Assembly: GCA_015067565.1 (NCBI GenBank)
Contig: SVMF01000002.1
Span: forward strand, 62,001 to 126,000
DNA: 64,000 nt
Direction: 5' to 3'
Source: Oscillospiraceae bacterium
GTDB lineage: Bacteria; Bacillota; Clostridia; Oscillospirales; Oscillospiraceae
In this document: positions 7,256 to 16,545 of the stretch, piece by piece
Position numbering within the stretch: position 1 is the stretch's first letter
How the letters are laid out: every line of letters begins with the position of its first letter
Made by a program: the position numbers and the translations under genes
The notes under the pieces: generated by a model
Database searches by the model: none
Seen by the model: only the letters and a program-made list of their open reading frames with translations
Told to the model about the DNA's origin: nothing

Positions 7256-9886
7256 ATGCATATGCTCGAACTGAAAAATATCACCAAAAATTATCCCGTT
7301 GGTGACGGGGAGGTGCAGGCGCTCCGGGGCGTCAGCGTCAGCTTCCGTGAAAATGAATTTGTCTCGATCCTCGGCCACTCCGGCTGTGGAAAGACGACCC
7401 TGCTCAATATCATCGGCGGGCTGGATCGCTACACCGAGGGCGATCTGCTGATCGACGGTGTTTCGACCAAAAAATACCGCGACCGCGATTGGGATACCTA
7501 TCGCAACCACTCCATCGGCTTTGTCTTTCAGACCTACAACCTGATCCCGCATCAGACGGTGCTGGCCAATGTCGAGCTTGCGCTCACCATCTCGGGTGTC
7601 GGCAAAAAGGAGCGCCGCAGAAGAGCCAAAGAGGTTTTGGAGCGTGTCGGGCTGGACGATCAACTCAACAAGAAGCCAAACCAGCTCTCGGGCGGCCAGA
7701 TGCAGCGCGTAGCCATCGCAAGAGCTCTGGTCAACAATCCGTCCATTTTGCTGGCCGATGAGCCGACGGGCGCTCTGGACACCGAAACGAGTGTGCAAAT
7801 CATGGAGATCCTCAAGGAGGTTGCCAAGGATCGCCTCGTCATCATGGTCACCCACAATCCCGAGCTGGCAGAGGCCTATTCCACGCGCATCATCCGCCTC
7901 GTCGACGGCTTGATCAAAGACGACACGATGCCCTTTGATGCCACGGACGAGATCGCGAAGGAGAAGAAAAAGGTCAAAAAGCCGTCCATGTCCTTCAAGA
8001 CAGCGCTCTCCCTGAGCTTCAGGAACCTCATGACCAAGAAGACCAGAACCATCCTGATCTCCTTCGCCGGCTCCATCGGCATCATCGGAATTGCGCTGAT
8101 TTTGTCAATGTCCAACGGTGTGCAGAACCTCATCAACCGCATGGAATCCGAAACTCTCTCGTCTTATCCCATCACCATTGAGCGCACCTCCGTGGACATG
8201 AGCTCGATGATGACCATGGGAAGCGGCACGATCGAAAACGACATCCCGCGCGATGAGGATCATATCTATTCCATCAATGTCATGAACGGCATGATGGACA
8301 TGATGATCTCGGGCTCGAAGACCAACAATCTTGCCGATTTCAAAGCATATATCGAAAGCGGAAAATCGGACATCAAGGAACTGAGCAGTGCTATCAGCTA
8401 TATCTACGACACACCGCTCAACTTGTACCGAGTGAGTGACGAGGGCAAGGTCACGCAGGTCAATCCCAATCACTTCCTGACTGACATCGGCATGATGCAG
8501 GAGAGTGAGACAACCGGTTCTCTGGTGGAACTCTCCCCCGTTTCCATGGATGTCTGGCGCCAACTCATCGACAATGAGGCGCTTTTGAATTCGCAGTACG
8601 ATGTCGTGGCGGGCCATATGCCCGAAAAGTACAACGAGGTTGTTCTGATCGTTGATGAGAAGAACCAATTTGTCGACTTCACCCTCTATTCCCTCGGCAT
8701 TCTGGACTCCGCAGAGATCAAAAACGCCCTTGTTTCCACCGCTGCAGGCGAGAAGGTCACGCTGGATACGGGCGTGGCGGCCTATGATTTTAACGATATC
8801 ATTGGCCTGAAATTCAAGCTCCTGACCAATACAGAGGTCTTTGCACCAGAAGGAAACTCGTGGGTGGATAAGTCTGAGGACAGCGCATATATGCTCAGCC
8901 TCCTCAGCCGTAGCGAGGACATCGAGGTGGTCGGCATCATCCGCCCATCGGAGGATGCTACGGTACCTGCCATGGCAGGTACGATCGGCTACCGCAGCGA
9001 CCTCATGGCGCACCTGATCAGCAAAGTAAACACCTCTCCCATTGTCGTGCAGCAGCAAGCCAATCCCGACATCGACGTGTTTACGGGCATGCCGTTTGCA
9101 CAGCAGGGCGAGACCCGCAGCTATACCATGGCCGAATTTGAGGCCTTTGTGCAGACGCTGGAAGAAGATCAGCAGCTGCAGATGACAGGCTATGTTGAGC
9201 AGATGCGTGCAAGCGGTCTGGACGATGACACGATTGCTACCCAGCTCATGACCTCCATGGTGCACTCCGGTGCCTCGACCTATGAGAAGAATCTGCAGCG
9301 TCTCGGTGTGTCGGATCTGAGCAATCCCTCAGCCATCGAAATCTACCCCGTCGATTTTGAGGCCAAGGATGAGATCTCCAAGATCATTGCATCCTACAAC
9401 AAAGCTCTCCCTGAAGAGGAACAGCTGGCCTACACGGACTATATCGGCCTGATGATCTCGTCGATGACAACCATCGTCAATGCCGTAAGCTATGTGCTCA
9501 TTGCCTTCGTTGCCGTTTCGCTGATCGTCTCGTCGATCATGATCGGCATCATCACCTATATTTCCGTCCTGGAACGAACCCGTGAGATCGGTGTCCTGCG
9601 TGCCATCGGCGCATCGAAGCGGGATATATCCCGTGTTTTCAACGCAGAGACCCTGACCGTCGGTCTGACGGCCGGTCTGTTCGGCATATTGATCACACTC
9701 CTGTTGATATTGCCGATCAATGCGATCATTGAGCATCTGACCACACTTTCGAATGTTGCGGCGCTTCCTGCCTCGGCAGCAGTGATCCTCGTGGGCATCA
9801 GCATGCTTCTGACTTTTATCGCAGGTCTGATCCCTGCCCGAATCGCATCGAAGAAAGACCCCGTTATTGCTCTGCGCAGCGAATAA
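7256..9886 (+). CDS. ABC transporter ATPase-permease fusion (LolD/MacB-type with FtsX domain)
   Basis: 876 residues. Residues about 3-230 are a LolD/MacB-type ATPase: Walker [10 protein letters not shown], signature [15 protein letters not shown], Walker [14 protein letters not shown]-loop [10 protein letters not shown] helix at about 255-285 ([19 protein letters not shown]) follows, then a large extracytoplasmic domain of some 450 residues, and three C-terminal helices of the FtsX fold carrying [19 protein letters not shown]. This is the mechanotransmission type, usually for peptide resistance, bacteriocin immunity or envelope signalling rather than import. No partner permease is adjacent, so it is likely a homodimer. 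Several ATGs are possible; 7256 fits AAAGGT best. Confidence 0.85.
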   Translation: MHMLELKNITKNYPVGDGEVQALRGVSVSFRENEFVSILGHSGCGKTTLLNIIGGLDRYTEGDLLIDGVSTKKYRDRDWDTYRNHSIGFVFQTYNLIPHQTVLANVELALTISGVGKKERRRRAKEVLERVGLDDQLNKKPNQLSGGQMQRVAIARALVNNPSILLADEPTGALDTETSVQIMEILKEVAKDRLVIMVTHNPELAEAYSTRIIRLVDGLIKDDTMPFDATDEIAKEKKKVKKPSMSFKTALSLSFRNLMTKKTRTILISFAGSIGIIGIALILSMSNGVQNLINRMESETLSSYPITIERTSVDMSSMMTMGSGTIENDIPRDEDHIYSINVMNGMMDMMISGSKTNNLADFKAYIESGKSDIKELSSAISYIYDTPLNLYRVSDEGKVTQVNPNHFLTDIGMMQESETTGSLVELSPVSMDVWRQLIDNEALLNSQYDVVAGHMPEKYNEVVLIVDEKNQFVDFTLYSLGILDSAEIKNALVSTAAGEKVTLDTGVAAYDFNDIIGLKFKLLTNTEVFAPEGNSWVDKSEDSAYMLSLLSRSEDIEVVGIIRPSEDATVPAMAGTIGYRSDLMAHLISKVNTSPIVVQQQANPDIDVFTGMPFAQQGETRSYTMAEFEAFVQTLEEDQQLQMTGYVEQMRASGLDDDTIATQLMTSMVHSGASTYEKNLQRLGVSDLSNPSAIEIYPVDFEAKDEISKIIASYNKALPEEEQLAYTDYIGLMISSMTTIVNAVSYVLIAFVAVSLIVSSIMIGIITYISVLERTREIGVLRAIGASKRDISRVFNAETLTVGLTAGLFGILITLLLILPINAIIEHLTTLSNVAALPASAAVILVGISMLLTFIAGLIPARIASKKDPVIALRSE

Positions 9887-9890
9887 GACT

Positions 9891-9938
9891 GAAGCACCTG
9901 TTGCAATGCAACAGGTGCTTCAAAACTTATTTTTTTTC
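9891..9938. terminator. Bidirectional terminator between ABC fusion and aminotransferase
   Basis: Perfect palindrome GAAGCACCTGTTGCA/TGCAACAGGTGCTTC at 9891-9921, followed by a long T tract on the plus strand. The genes converge here. Confidence 0.85.
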
Positions 9939-11126
9939 TTTTTTCTTCAGATAGGCTTCGAGGCCCTTGGCAAGCACATCCAGTGCGCGCGATAGCTGCT
10001 CGGTGCACAGCACATAGGCCAGGCGGATCTCACTTCTGCCTGCACCCTCGGTGGCATAGAAGCCGCTGCCGGGGGCAAACATCACGGTCTCGCCGTTGTC
10101 GTCAAACTCGTTAAGCAGGAAGAGCTGGAAGTCCTCGGCATCGTCGATGGGCAGCTTTGCCATCATGTAGAATGCGCCCTTCGGCTCTGCAACAACGACG
10201 CCGGGGATCTGCTTCATCTTGGCGTAGCAGACATCGCGACGGCGGCGATATTCCTCACGCGTGGCATCAAAATAGCTCGAATCCACATCGTACAGTGCCT
10301 CGGCACCGACCTGATCGAGGGTTGCCACGGACAGTCGTGCCTGCGCAATTTTGGTTGCGCCCTCGATGAGCGCCTTGTTGCGGCTGATCAGTGCGCCAAT
10401 TCTTGCGCCGCAGGCGCTGAAACGCTTGGACACAGAATCAATCATGACAAGATGCTCCTGCACATCCTCCAAAATAGCGGCCGTCGTCATAGCACCGTCG
10501 TAGATAAATTCTCGGTAAACCTCGTCGCAGATCAAAAACAGATTGTTTTCCTTGGCAATATCGGCCAGGAGACGAACCTCGTCACTGTGCAGGAAGGTTC
10601 CGGTCGGATTTCCGGGATTGGTGATGAGGATTGCCCGAGTCTTTTCGTTGATCAGTGGCTCGATGCGGTTGCGCTCGGCGTAGCGGTAGCCGTCCTCGGG
10701 CGAGGTTGTGATCGGTCGGATCACACCACCGGCCATACTGATGAAGGTATGGTAATTCGGATAAAACGGCTCCGGCACGATGATCTCGCAGCCTTCGTCG
10801 AGAATGCTCAGGAAGGCCATCAAAAGCGCCTCACTGCCACCGGTGGTGATGACGATGTCGCTCGGGTCGTACTGCACACCCAGACGGGCATAGTAATTGC
10901 GCACGGCCTCGATCATCGAAGGAATGCCGGGAGACGGCGCGTAGGAAAGCACCTTTTCTTTGTATGAACGGATTGCTTCAACATAGGCTGCAGGGGTGTG
11001 GATATCCGGTTGGCCGATGTTCAGAGCGTGGATGAAAATGCCACGCTGACGGGCTTCGACCGCATAGGGATAGAATTTACGAATTGGAGACAGACGACAA
11101 TTCTCGATTTTTTTGGAAAGTTTCAT
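9927..11126 (-). CDS. PLP-dependent class I/II aminotransferase
   Basis: 399 residues, fold type I. The Schiff-base lysine is in SVSKRFSACGARIG, and ITNPGNPTG and CDEVYREF supply the expected substrate- and cofactor-binding residues. It resembles aspartate/aromatic aminotransferases of the AspC-like subgroup. It starts 9 bp after metK stops, with AAGGAGG before its ATG, so it is read from the metK transcript under the SAM-I riboswitch. That control suggests a methionine-related job, such as transaminating the 2-keto precursor of methionine or supplying aspartate carbon to methionine synthesis. The specificity itself cannot be read from the sequence. Confidence 0.85.
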   Translation of the reverse strand: MKLSKKIENCRLSPIRKFYPYAVEARQRGIFIHALNIGQPDIHTPAAYVEAIRSYKEKVLSYAPSPGIPSMIEAVRNYYARLGVQYDPSDIVITTGGSEALLMAFLSILDEGCEIIVPEPFYPNYHTFISMAGGVIRPITTSPEDGYRYAERNRIEPLINEKTRAILITNPGNPTGTFLHSDEVRLLADIAKENNLFLICDEVYREFIYDGAMTTAAILEDVQEHLVMIDSVSKRFSACGARIGALISRNKALIEGATKIAQARLSVATLDQVGAEALYDVDSSYFDATREEYRRRRDVCYAKMKQIPGVVVAEPKGAFYMMAKLPIDDAEDFQLFLLNEFDDNGETVMFAPGSGFYATEGAGRSEIRLAYVLCTEQLSRALDVLAKGLEAYLKKKEKK

Positions 11127-11135
11127 GGAGCCTCC

Positions 11136-12296
11136 TTAAGCTCTGGCCAGAATGCGCTCCACGGCATCGGTTTTCTCCCACGGCAGGTTCAGGTCGGTTC
11201 TGCCGAAATGGCCATAAGCAGCAGTCTGGCGGTAGATCGGGCGGCGCAGGTCGAGGGTTGCGATGATGGAGGCAGGGCGCAGATCGAAGCACTCGCGTAC
11301 CAGCTCGCTCAGGCGGGCATCGGGCATCGTGCCGGTGCCGTAGGTATCGACCAGGACGGAGACGGGCTGTGCTACGCCGATGGCATAGGCCAGCTGGATC
11401 TGGCACTTCTTGGCCAAACCTGCGGCAACGATGTTCTTTGCTACGTAACGAGCCATGTAAGCTGCGCTGCGGTCGACCTTGGTCGGATCCTTGCCGGAGA
11501 AGGCACCGCCGCCGTGTGCGGCATAGCCGCCGTAGGTGTCGACGATGATCTTTCTGCCGGTCAGGCCGGTGTCACCCACGGGGCCGCCGATGACGAAACG
11601 GCCGGTCGGGTTGACATAGAACTTGGTCTCAGAATCGAGCAGATGCTCGGGCAGGGTCGGCTTGATGATCTTGGCGACGATTTGCTCGCGCAGGTCACAG
11701 ATGTCGATGGAATCGGAATGCTGGGTGGAGATGACGACGTTGTCGATGCGCTTGACACTGCCATCGTCGTTATACTCCACGGAAACCTGACTCTTACCGT
11801 CGGGACGCAGCCACGGCAGGTTGCCGTTCTTGCGCTCGTCGGTCAGACGCTTGGTCAGATGGTGGGCGAAGCTGATCGGTGCGGGCATCAGCTCTTCGGT
11901 CTCGTTGCAGGCGAAGCCGAACATCATGCCCTGGTCACCGGCACCGAGGGTATCGGTGTCGTCGTAGGAGTTGTTGACACCCATGGCGATGTCGCCGGAC
12001 TGCTCGTCGATGGCGGTCAGGACAGCGCAGGTATTGCCGTTGAAGCCGGCCTCGGCATTGTCGTAGCCGATGTCGCGCAGGGTCTGACGGGCCACATGGG
12101 GAATGTCAACATAGCAGTTGGTGGAGATCTCGCCCATAACGACGACCATGCCGGTGGTGGCGGCACATTCGCAGGCAACACGAGCGGTGGGATCCTGTGC
12201 CAGGATTGCGTCCAGAACGCCGTCAGAGATCTGGTCACAGACCTTGTCGGGATGTCCTTCGGTTACGGATTCGGAAGTGAAAATTCTCTTTTGCAT
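11136..12296 (-). CDS. metK: S-adenosylmethionine synthase
   Basis: 386 residues from ATG 12296, placed 9 bases after GAAAGGAG. It makes S-adenosylmethionine from methionine and ATP. Recognisable segments: [19 protein letters not shown] at the N-terminus (ATP-binding histidine), [33 protein letters not shown] and [19 protein letters not shown], which form the active site. Length is normal. It is preceded by a complete SAM-I riboswitch with terminator, so high SAM shuts off this gene and the following aminotransferase. Confidence 0.98.
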   Translation of the reverse strand: MQKRIFTSESVTEGHPDKVCDQISDGVLDAILAQDPTARVACECAATTGMVVVMGEISTNCYVDIPHVARQTLRDIGYDNAEAGFNGNTCAVLTAIDEQSGDIAMGVNNSYDDTDTLGAGDQGMMFGFACNETEELMPAPISFAHHLTKRLTDERKNGNLPWLRPDGKSQVSVEYNDDGSVKRIDNVVISTQHSDSIDICDLREQIVAKIIKPTLPEHLLDSETKFYVNPTGRFVIGGPVGDTGLTGRKIIVDTYGGYAAHGGGAFSGKDPTKVDRSAAYMARYVAKNIVAAGLAKKCQIQLAYAIGVAQPVSVLVDTYGTGTMPDARLSELVRECFDLRPASIIATLDLRRPIYRQTAAYGHFGRTDLNLPWEKTDAVERILARA

Positions 12297-12343
12297 GGTA
12301 AAAAAGGCTCCTTTCAAATTTATTTCAGAACCTCATGATAACA

Positions 12344-12370
12344 AAAAAATACCCTGCCTTCGACAGGGTA
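12344..12370 (-). terminator. SAM-I riboswitch expression-platform terminator
   Basis: Minus-strand stem TACCCTGTCG/AGGCAGGGTA followed by TTTTTTTG, between the aptamer and metK. It is the off-state terminator of the riboswitch. Confidence 0.9.
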
Positions 12371-12375
12371 CAGCT

Positions 12376-12476
12376 TTTGTCCTCATCTGTCGATCAAATC
12401 GCCGGAATTGGCACCTTGCAAATTGCAGGTTGTCGGGCTTCATAGGGCCGGTCCCTCCGCCACTCTCGATAAGGTT
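12376..12476 (-). ncRNA. SAM-I (S-box) riboswitch upstream of metK
   Basis: The minus strand reads CTTATCGAGAGTGGCGGAGG, then GACCGGCCCTATGAAGCC and CGACAACC, then a P3 hairpin around GGTGCCAATTCC, and closes with GATCGACAGATGAGG. These are the conserved P1, kink-turn, P2 and pseudoknot blocks of SAM-I. A terminator follows directly and metK is the first gene, which is the classical arrangement. Confidence 0.95.
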
Positions 12477-12491
12477 ATGAAATTTATCAAT

Positions 12492-12519
12492 ATTTTAGCA
12501 TAAAAGCGCGAAATGTCAA
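12492..12519 (-). promoter_or_regulatory. Promoter of the SAM-I riboswitch-metK transcript
   Basis: Minus strand TTGACA (12519-12514) and TAAAAT (12497-12492), spacer 16 bp, about 16 bp before the aptamer begins. Confidence 0.7.
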
Positions 12520-12528
12520 GTGAATAAT

Positions 12529-12981
12529 TTATGAATTTCTCAGCAAAACATTCTGACGGATGCGATGGAACGAGGCGAGCAGACCGAGCCAGCCGAGGGG
12601 GGCGATGATGGTACCGATGAGACAGGGGATCATGACCAGACCGTGGTAGGCATCGAACCAGAACAGGTGCAGCACGAGAGATCCCATCAGGCACAGCGCA
12701 CCGAGGAGCCACACGATCAGGCTGCTGCCCAAAAAGTGGTGCATCTTCTTACTGTGTGCAGGGGCGCCGTATTTTTTGCGCAGGACATGGCGGCGCAGAG
12801 CCATGGTCAGGACATTAAGCATCTGCAGGCCGAAGCAGACGTACAGGGAGACCTTGCCCACGGGGGCGTGGATGCCAAAGCCGATCAAGAACGAGAAAAT
12901 GATCAGCATTCCGATGCCGCCAAAGGCTAAAAACACGGTGACAAGGCATGGCCAGTCGTGCTTCGGTAACGGTTGGTTCAT
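12529..12981 (-). CDS. Small integral membrane protein of unknown function
   Basis: 150 residues with four clear hydrophobic helices (about 12-38, 42-62, 84-108 and 114-138) and a basic cytoplasmic loop LRRHVLRKKYGAPAHSKKMHH between the second and third. I do not recognise the family. The plausible start has a GGAGG-like site (TTTGGAGG) upstream. It stands alone, between the metK leader and the zinc-ribbon gene, in the same direction as both. Confidence 0.6.
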   Translation of the reverse strand: MNQPLPKHDWPCLVTVFLAFGGIGMLIIFSFLIGFGIHAPVGKVSLYVCFGLQMLNVLTMALRRHVLRKKYGAPAHSKKMHHFLGSSLIVWLLGALCLMGSLVLHLFWFDAYHGLVMIPCLIGTIIAPLGWLGLLASFHRIRQNVLLRNS

Positions 12982-13090
12982 AAAAAAACCTCCAAATTAG
13001 TTTGTTTTTACGATGAAGCTTCTTGATTTGCCATTGTGAGGGGGAGAAAGCGATCGAGGAAGCTTCGTGGCAGCATGGGTACTCCCGGGC

Positions 13091-13387
13091 TTACCAGAAA
13101 GAGCGCAGGAGTTCAACGATCTCCTGCCGTGCCAGCCACGCACAGGCAGCCGCCAGGATCAGACTCAGGATCGTCACAGCCAGCAAAAGTCCGACCAGGC
13201 CGCGACGGGACTGCGGCACCTCAACTTCGGGTTGAGGTGCCGCTTCCACCGTGCGTATAGGTCGCTTGGTCGGCAGATGGATCTGCGTATTGAGATAGGG
13301 CGAGTCCTCCAACGGCTGTGCCACGGTCTTCAGACACTCGGCACAAAAGCTTGCCTCGGACTTGCGCTGACAGCGCAGACATTGCAT
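13091..13387 (-). CDS. Zinc-ribbon protein with single C-terminal membrane helix
   Basis: 98 residues from ATG 13387 (GGAGGTGGAGG just before it). Residues 3-20 contain CLRC and, 10 residues on, CAEC, forming a four-cysteine zinc ribbon. A Pro-rich middle follows, then one hydrophobic helix (RGLVGLLLAVTILSLILAAA) and a short tail. By topology the zinc ribbon would be cytoplasmic. No specific function can be assigned; such tail-anchored zinc-ribbon proteins are common in Clostridia. Confidence 0.65.
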   Translation of the reverse strand: MQCLRCQRKSEASFCAECLKTVAQPLEDSPYLNTQIHLPTKRPIRTVEAAPQPEVEVPQSRRGLVGLLLAVTILSLILAAACAWLARQEIVELLRSFW

Positions 13388-13436
13388 TTCCTCCACCTCC
13401 GACGGATCTTTTGTTCCATTTTACAACATTTTTCGC

Positions 13437-14003
13437 TCAATGTAAAGAGCGCAGATCCTCACAGCGCAGGAATTTTCCGAGCGGATAGCTCAAAAGTGCG
13501 ATCGAAACGACGGTCAGAACCGTATTCGGCAGCATATACGAGCCGTTGTAAAGGATCGAGTAGATCACGCAGCCGCCGTCGATGCCGAAGATCGGGCCGG
13601 CATAGGCGGCATAGATGGTGATGCCGCTGACAAAATGCACCAGAAAGCGTGCAAAGCAGCCGATCAGTGCAGCGAGCCAGGCAGTGTTAGCTCTGCAGCG
13701 CAGCACGCCTGCCAGACCGACTGCCATGTAGGCCACGGTGTAGTCCAGAAGCATGGACTCTACATTGAGCGCCCAGCCGCCCGAGAAAAAATACTTGAGC
13801 AGGCCGAAGGCGAAACCCGTACACAGTCCCGGCACAAGACCCCAACGCACAGCGCACAGCACCAGTGGGATCATCACAAGGCTCAATGAGCCGCCAAAGC
13901 CGCCGAAGCTGATGCCCAGCGGGATCTCCAGATAGCTCAGCACCATGGCCGCAGCCGTGAACAGGGCGCATTCGCACAGCGAACGCAGGTTGTTTTGTTT
14001 CAT
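13437..14003 (-). CDS. thiT: Energy-coupled thiamine transporter substrate-binding subunit ThiT
   Basis: 188 residues, six helices, usual size for an ECF S-component. SYLEIPLGISFGGFGGSLSL near the start and RFLVHFVSGITIYAAYAG near the middle are typical ThiT segments with aromatic residues that sandwich thiamine. It binds extracellular thiamine and works with a shared ECF energy module (EcfA/A'/T), which is not in this window. The ATG at 14003 follows GGAGG. A TPP riboswitch lies directly upstream and independently supports the assignment. Confidence 0.93.
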   Translation of the reverse strand: MKQNNLRSLCECALFTAAAMVLSYLEIPLGISFGGFGGSLSLVMIPLVLCAVRWGLVPGLCTGFAFGLLKYFFSGGWALNVESMLLDYTVAYMAVGLAGVLRCRANTAWLAALIGCFARFLVHFVSGITIYAAYAGPIFGIDGGCVIYSILYNGSYMLPNTVLTVVSIALLSYPLGKFLRCEDLRSLH

Positions 14004-14061
14004 AAAAAACCTCCATAAAGAAAAAATTCCGCCATGCAAACCATCTCGGAAAGCAAAGCGG

Positions 14062-14158
14062 CATCTTTTCCTACGACGGTATTGACCGTATCAGGTTCGC
14101 GGGTCAGGACGTTGCTTCGTCCAATCTCAGCCAAAAACATCGGCACCCCGAAGAAGGT
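14062..14158 (-). ncRNA. TPP riboswitch (THI-box) controlling thiT
   Basis: The minus strand contains CGGGGTGCC, GGCTGAGATTGGAC, ACCCGCGAACCTGATACGG and TACCGTCGTAGG, the conserved THI-box blocks in the right order. A GC-rich arm just downstream (CCGC with GCGG, then TTTTTTC near 14022-14030) may be its terminator. Bound TPP is expected to switch off thiT. Confidence 0.95.
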
Positions 14159-14181
14159 TTCACATATGCGGTTGTGAAATT

Positions 14182-14232
14182 AGTATACGGCAAAAGAAAG
14201 GGTTTGTCAAGCGTGAAAAAGCATGATATAAT
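14182..14232. promoter_or_regulatory. Divergent promoters of thiT and the exonuclease with overlapping -35 boxes
   Basis: Minus strand: TTGACA (14210-14205), 17 bp, TATACT (14187-14182), for the TPP riboswitch-thiT. Plus strand: TTGTCA (14204-14209), 17 bp, TATAAT (14227-14232), for the exonuclease. The two -35 hexamers occupy the same base pairs, so the promoters should compete for polymerase. Confidence 0.75.
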
Positions 14233-14259
14233 AAGGAAAATGACCTTTGGAGGCAACCT

Positions 14260-14964
14260 ATGGAGAATTTACATAAGCTCTGCGACGGCATTGTGGTTTT
14301 TGATACGGAGACCAGCGGTCTGAGCTTTGAGCACGATGAGATCATCGAATTTTCGGCCGTGCGTCTGGAATGGATCGGCGGAAAACTCGAGACGGTGGCG
14401 GAGGTCGATGAATTTGTGCGTATGACCAATGACCGCAGGCTGCCGCCCAAAATCGTCGAGCTGACGGGCATCACCGATGAAATGCTCTTGACGCAGGGTG
14501 TTGGAAAACAGCAGATTTGCGAACTTTTGGCGCAGCTTTTTAAGCCGAAAACCCTGCTTTGTGCCTATAATGCGCAGTTTGACCTGTTGTTTTTGTATCA
14601 CCTGCTGCAAAAGCACGGTGATGCACGGCTTCTGAAGGACCAGCCGAAGCTTGACCTTCTGACGGTCTACAAAGATCGCCGTGCCTATCCGCACAAGCTA
14701 TGCAATGCCATCGAGCAGTACGGCCTGCAGGATAAGGTCTGCAATTCGCACCGTGCCATTGATGATGTGCGCGCTACAGTTGAGGTTATGAAGGCCATGT
14801 GTGCCGAGTGCAGCGATTTAGCGTGCTATATCGACCTGTTCGGCTACAATAAAAAGTACGGTGTCAGCGGCAAACGCATCTCCTCGGTGCGATATGTGCC
14901 GCAGGGCTTTGAAAACACCGTCAAGCTTTATGAAAAAGCCGCCGAACAGCCCTCGTATTTATAA
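14260..14964 (+). CDS. DEDDh 3'-5' exonuclease (DnaQ-like)
   Basis: 234 residues. Exo I FDTETSGL (Asp and Glu at about 15 and 17), Exo II around YNAQFDLLFLYHLL, and Exo III HRAIDDVRAT with the histidine of the DEDDh group. The C-terminal 50 residues (GYNKKYGVSGKRISSVRYVPQGF) are an extension seen in stand-alone clostridial homologues. It is too short for PolC and is not next to a polymerase gene, so it is more likely a proofreading-like or repair/RNA-trimming nuclease than the replicative epsilon subunit. It has its own promoter. Confidence 0.85.
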   Translation: MENLHKLCDGIVVFDTETSGLSFEHDEIIEFSAVRLEWIGGKLETVAEVDEFVRMTNDRRLPPKIVELTGITDEMLLTQGVGKQQICELLAQLFKPKTLLCAYNAQFDLLFLYHLLQKHGDARLLKDQPKLDLLTVYKDRRAYPHKLCNAIEQYGLQDKVCNSHRAIDDVRATVEVMKAMCAECSDLACYIDLFGYNKKYGVSGKRISSVRYVPQGFENTVKLYEKAAEQPSYL

Positions 14965-15039
14965 TTTCGTGCAGGCCCTGCGTTGAGGTGGGTGGTTGTG
15001 CTGCGACTCGGTTGACACATGCCTCGACCCCACACAGGC

Positions 15040-15549
15040 TCAAAGCAAATGCCTTGCACAGAAGCAGCCGACGACGAATCCCACCAGATCTGCGATCAAT
15101 GCCGCCGGCACGGCATAGCGTGTCTTTTTGATCCCAACTGCACCGAAATAGACGCTGATGGTGTAAAAGGTTGTCTCGGTGCTGCCTAAAACGATTGCTG
15201 CAGAGCGTCCGATGAGGCTGTCAACTCCGTATTGTGCCATAAGATCGGCGCCGATGGCCAGGGCCGCACTGCCTGACAGTGGGCGGATGAGCAGCAGCGG
15301 CAGCAATTGCGGAGGGATCCCGAGCCATCGGATGCACGGCCGCAGCCCATTTTCTAAAAGCTCCAGACCGCCCGAGGCGCGCAGCATCCGCATGGCACAA
15401 AGCAGCATCACAAGCGCGGGCGCAATGTCAAACAGAAGGCGCAGACCGTCTTTGCCACCCTGCAAAAGCGTGCCGTAGACATCCTGCTTTTTCCGAAGTG
15501 CGAAGAGCGACACCGCCAAAAGCAACAGCGGAACCAGAAGGTCAAGCAT
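15040..15549 (-). CDS. spmB: Spore maturation protein B
   Basis: 169 residues, multi-pass membrane protein. GVDSLIGRSAAIVLGSTETTFYTISVYFG is the highly conserved nucleoside-recognition (Gate) domain segment of SpmB. With SpmA it is needed for full dehydration of the spore core; the transported molecule is unknown. ATG 15549 overlaps the last bases of spmA, so the two are translationally coupled. Length is normal for the family. Confidence 0.93.
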   Translation of the reverse strand: MLDLLVPLLLLAVSLFALRKKQDVYGTLLQGGKDGLRLLFDIAPALVMLLCAMRMLRASGGLELLENGLRPCIRWLGIPPQLLPLLLIRPLSGSAALAIGADLMAQYGVDSLIGRSAAIVLGSTETTFYTISVYFGAVGIKKTRYAVPAALIADLVGFVVGCFCARHLL

Positions 15550-16111
15550 GGCGCAGCAATTTGGCGGCACCGATTCCGGCGCAGACGGAGCACACCGAGC
15601 TGACCCAGACGGCGGGCAGAATGTCAAAGGGCGCTGCTGCGCCGAGTGAGGCGCGAATGGCCGCCACCGTGGTCGGCAGAAGCTGGATCGAGGCAGTGTT
15701 GATCACGATCAGCAGACACATCTCGTCAGAGGCCACACCCTTCGGAGCCTGTTCCTGCATTTTTTGGACGGCGGCGATGCCCATCGGTGTGGCAGCATTG
15801 CCCAACCCAAAAAAGTTGGCAGATACATTGGCAGTCAGATATCCGAGCGTGAGCGGATCTGCCGAGCTGATGGGGAACAGATGCCGAAATACGGGCTGCA
15901 GGAGCTTGCCGAGTCGTTCGGTGAGACCGCTTCGCTCCATGAGCTTGGCGATGCCGCTCCACAGACACAGCGCTCCGGCCAGGGAGATGCACAGCGTGAT
16001 GCCTTCTCCTGCGCCCTGCATTGCCGCTGAGGTCAGTGAGCCGATGCTGCCCGAAAAAATGGCCGCACCGACCGAAAATGCCAGCAATAGGCACCAAAAA
16101 TACCCCATCAT
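15542..16111 (-). CDS. spmA: Spore maturation protein A
   Basis: 189 residues. Gate-domain motif LGYLTANVSANFFGLGNAATPMGI is the SpmA hallmark, within six to seven hydrophobic segments. Two adjacent ATGs (16111, 16108) are possible after GCGAGGTGG; the first is used. It forms an operon with spmB. A sporulation-specific sigma factor would be expected to drive it, but I could not pick a convincing promoter. Confidence 0.93.
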   Translation of the reverse strand: MMGYFWCLLLAFSVGAAIFSGSIGSLTSAAMQGAGEGITLCISLAGALCLWSGIAKLMERSGLTERLGKLLQPVFRHLFPISSADPLTLGYLTANVSANFFGLGNAATPMGIAAVQKMQEQAPKGVASDEMCLLIVINTASIQLLPTTVAAIRASLGAAAPFDILPAVWVSSVCSVCAGIGAAKLLRHA

Positions 16112-16191
16112 AGAACCACCTCGCAACAGCCTATGCACCGGCTGCGCAGGTTAGAATCATTTGACATCATCGTAAATCGGAGGGATAAACC

Positions 16192-16440
16192 GTGGAAAAA
16201 AGCTGGATCATCCGAAGAATTGACGAACTCGGGCGCATCGTGCTGCCCATAGAGCTGCGCCGTAGTCTGGATATTGAGGAAAAGGATCTTCTGCAGATCA
16301 CGCTGGACGGCGATCATATTTTGCTGCGAAAATACCGCCCAAGCTGCATTTTTTGCGGCGCAGAGGAGGAGCTGACGCTCTATCGTGAGAAGCCGATCTG
16401 CCCGTCCTGTCTTGCGGCCTTGACCGAGCTGACTGACTGA
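16192..16440 (+). CDS. AbrB/SpoVT-type regulator with C-terminal zinc ribbon
   Basis: 82 residues with a GTG start after CGGAGGG. Residues 5-48 are an AbrB-type swapped-hairpin domain (RRIDELGRIVLPIELRRSLDI, then KDLLQI). Residues 49-75 carry CIFCGAEEE and CPSC, a four-cysteine zinc ribbon instead of the usual multimerisation tail. AbrB-like proteins act as transition-state repressors and bind AT-rich DNA as tetramers. It is transcribed away from spmA. It shares its N-terminal pattern with the broken spoVT at 795 but is a different, intact family member. Confidence 0.85.
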   Translation: MEKSWIIRRIDELGRIVLPIELRRSLDIEEKDLLQITLDGDHILLRKYRPSCIFCGAEEELTLYREKPICPSCLAALTELTD

Positions 16441-16495
16441 CCGACGAGCCCGGTTTGCTCGTCTTGCCGACTTTTTGAACTCTGACCGTCTGCGG

Positions 16496-16534
16496 AAAAA
16501 CCGCGTGTTGCCGTTGGCAACACGCGGTTTTATA
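16496..16534. terminator. Bidirectional terminator between AbrB gene and dapH
   Basis: AACCGCGTGTTGCC with GGCAACACGCGGTT, flanked by A run and T run. A second short hairpin (GACGAGC/GCTCGTC) is at 16442-16463. Confidence 0.9.
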
Positions 16535-16545
16535 CATATATGATA

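Noticed and set aside
10998-12338. 446-codon plus-strand frame opposite metK
   Set aside because: metK with a SAM-I riboswitch explains the region fully.
13021-13085. Possible degraded GTCATTGCGAG-type repeat near GCCATTGTGAGGGGGAG
   Set aside because: Only a short, imperfect resemblance with GAAGCTTC words around it; too weak to call.
14965-15039. tRNA or small RNA between the exonuclease and spmB
   Set aside because: No tRNA arms or CCA-type end, and no strong fold; treated as plain intergenic sequence.
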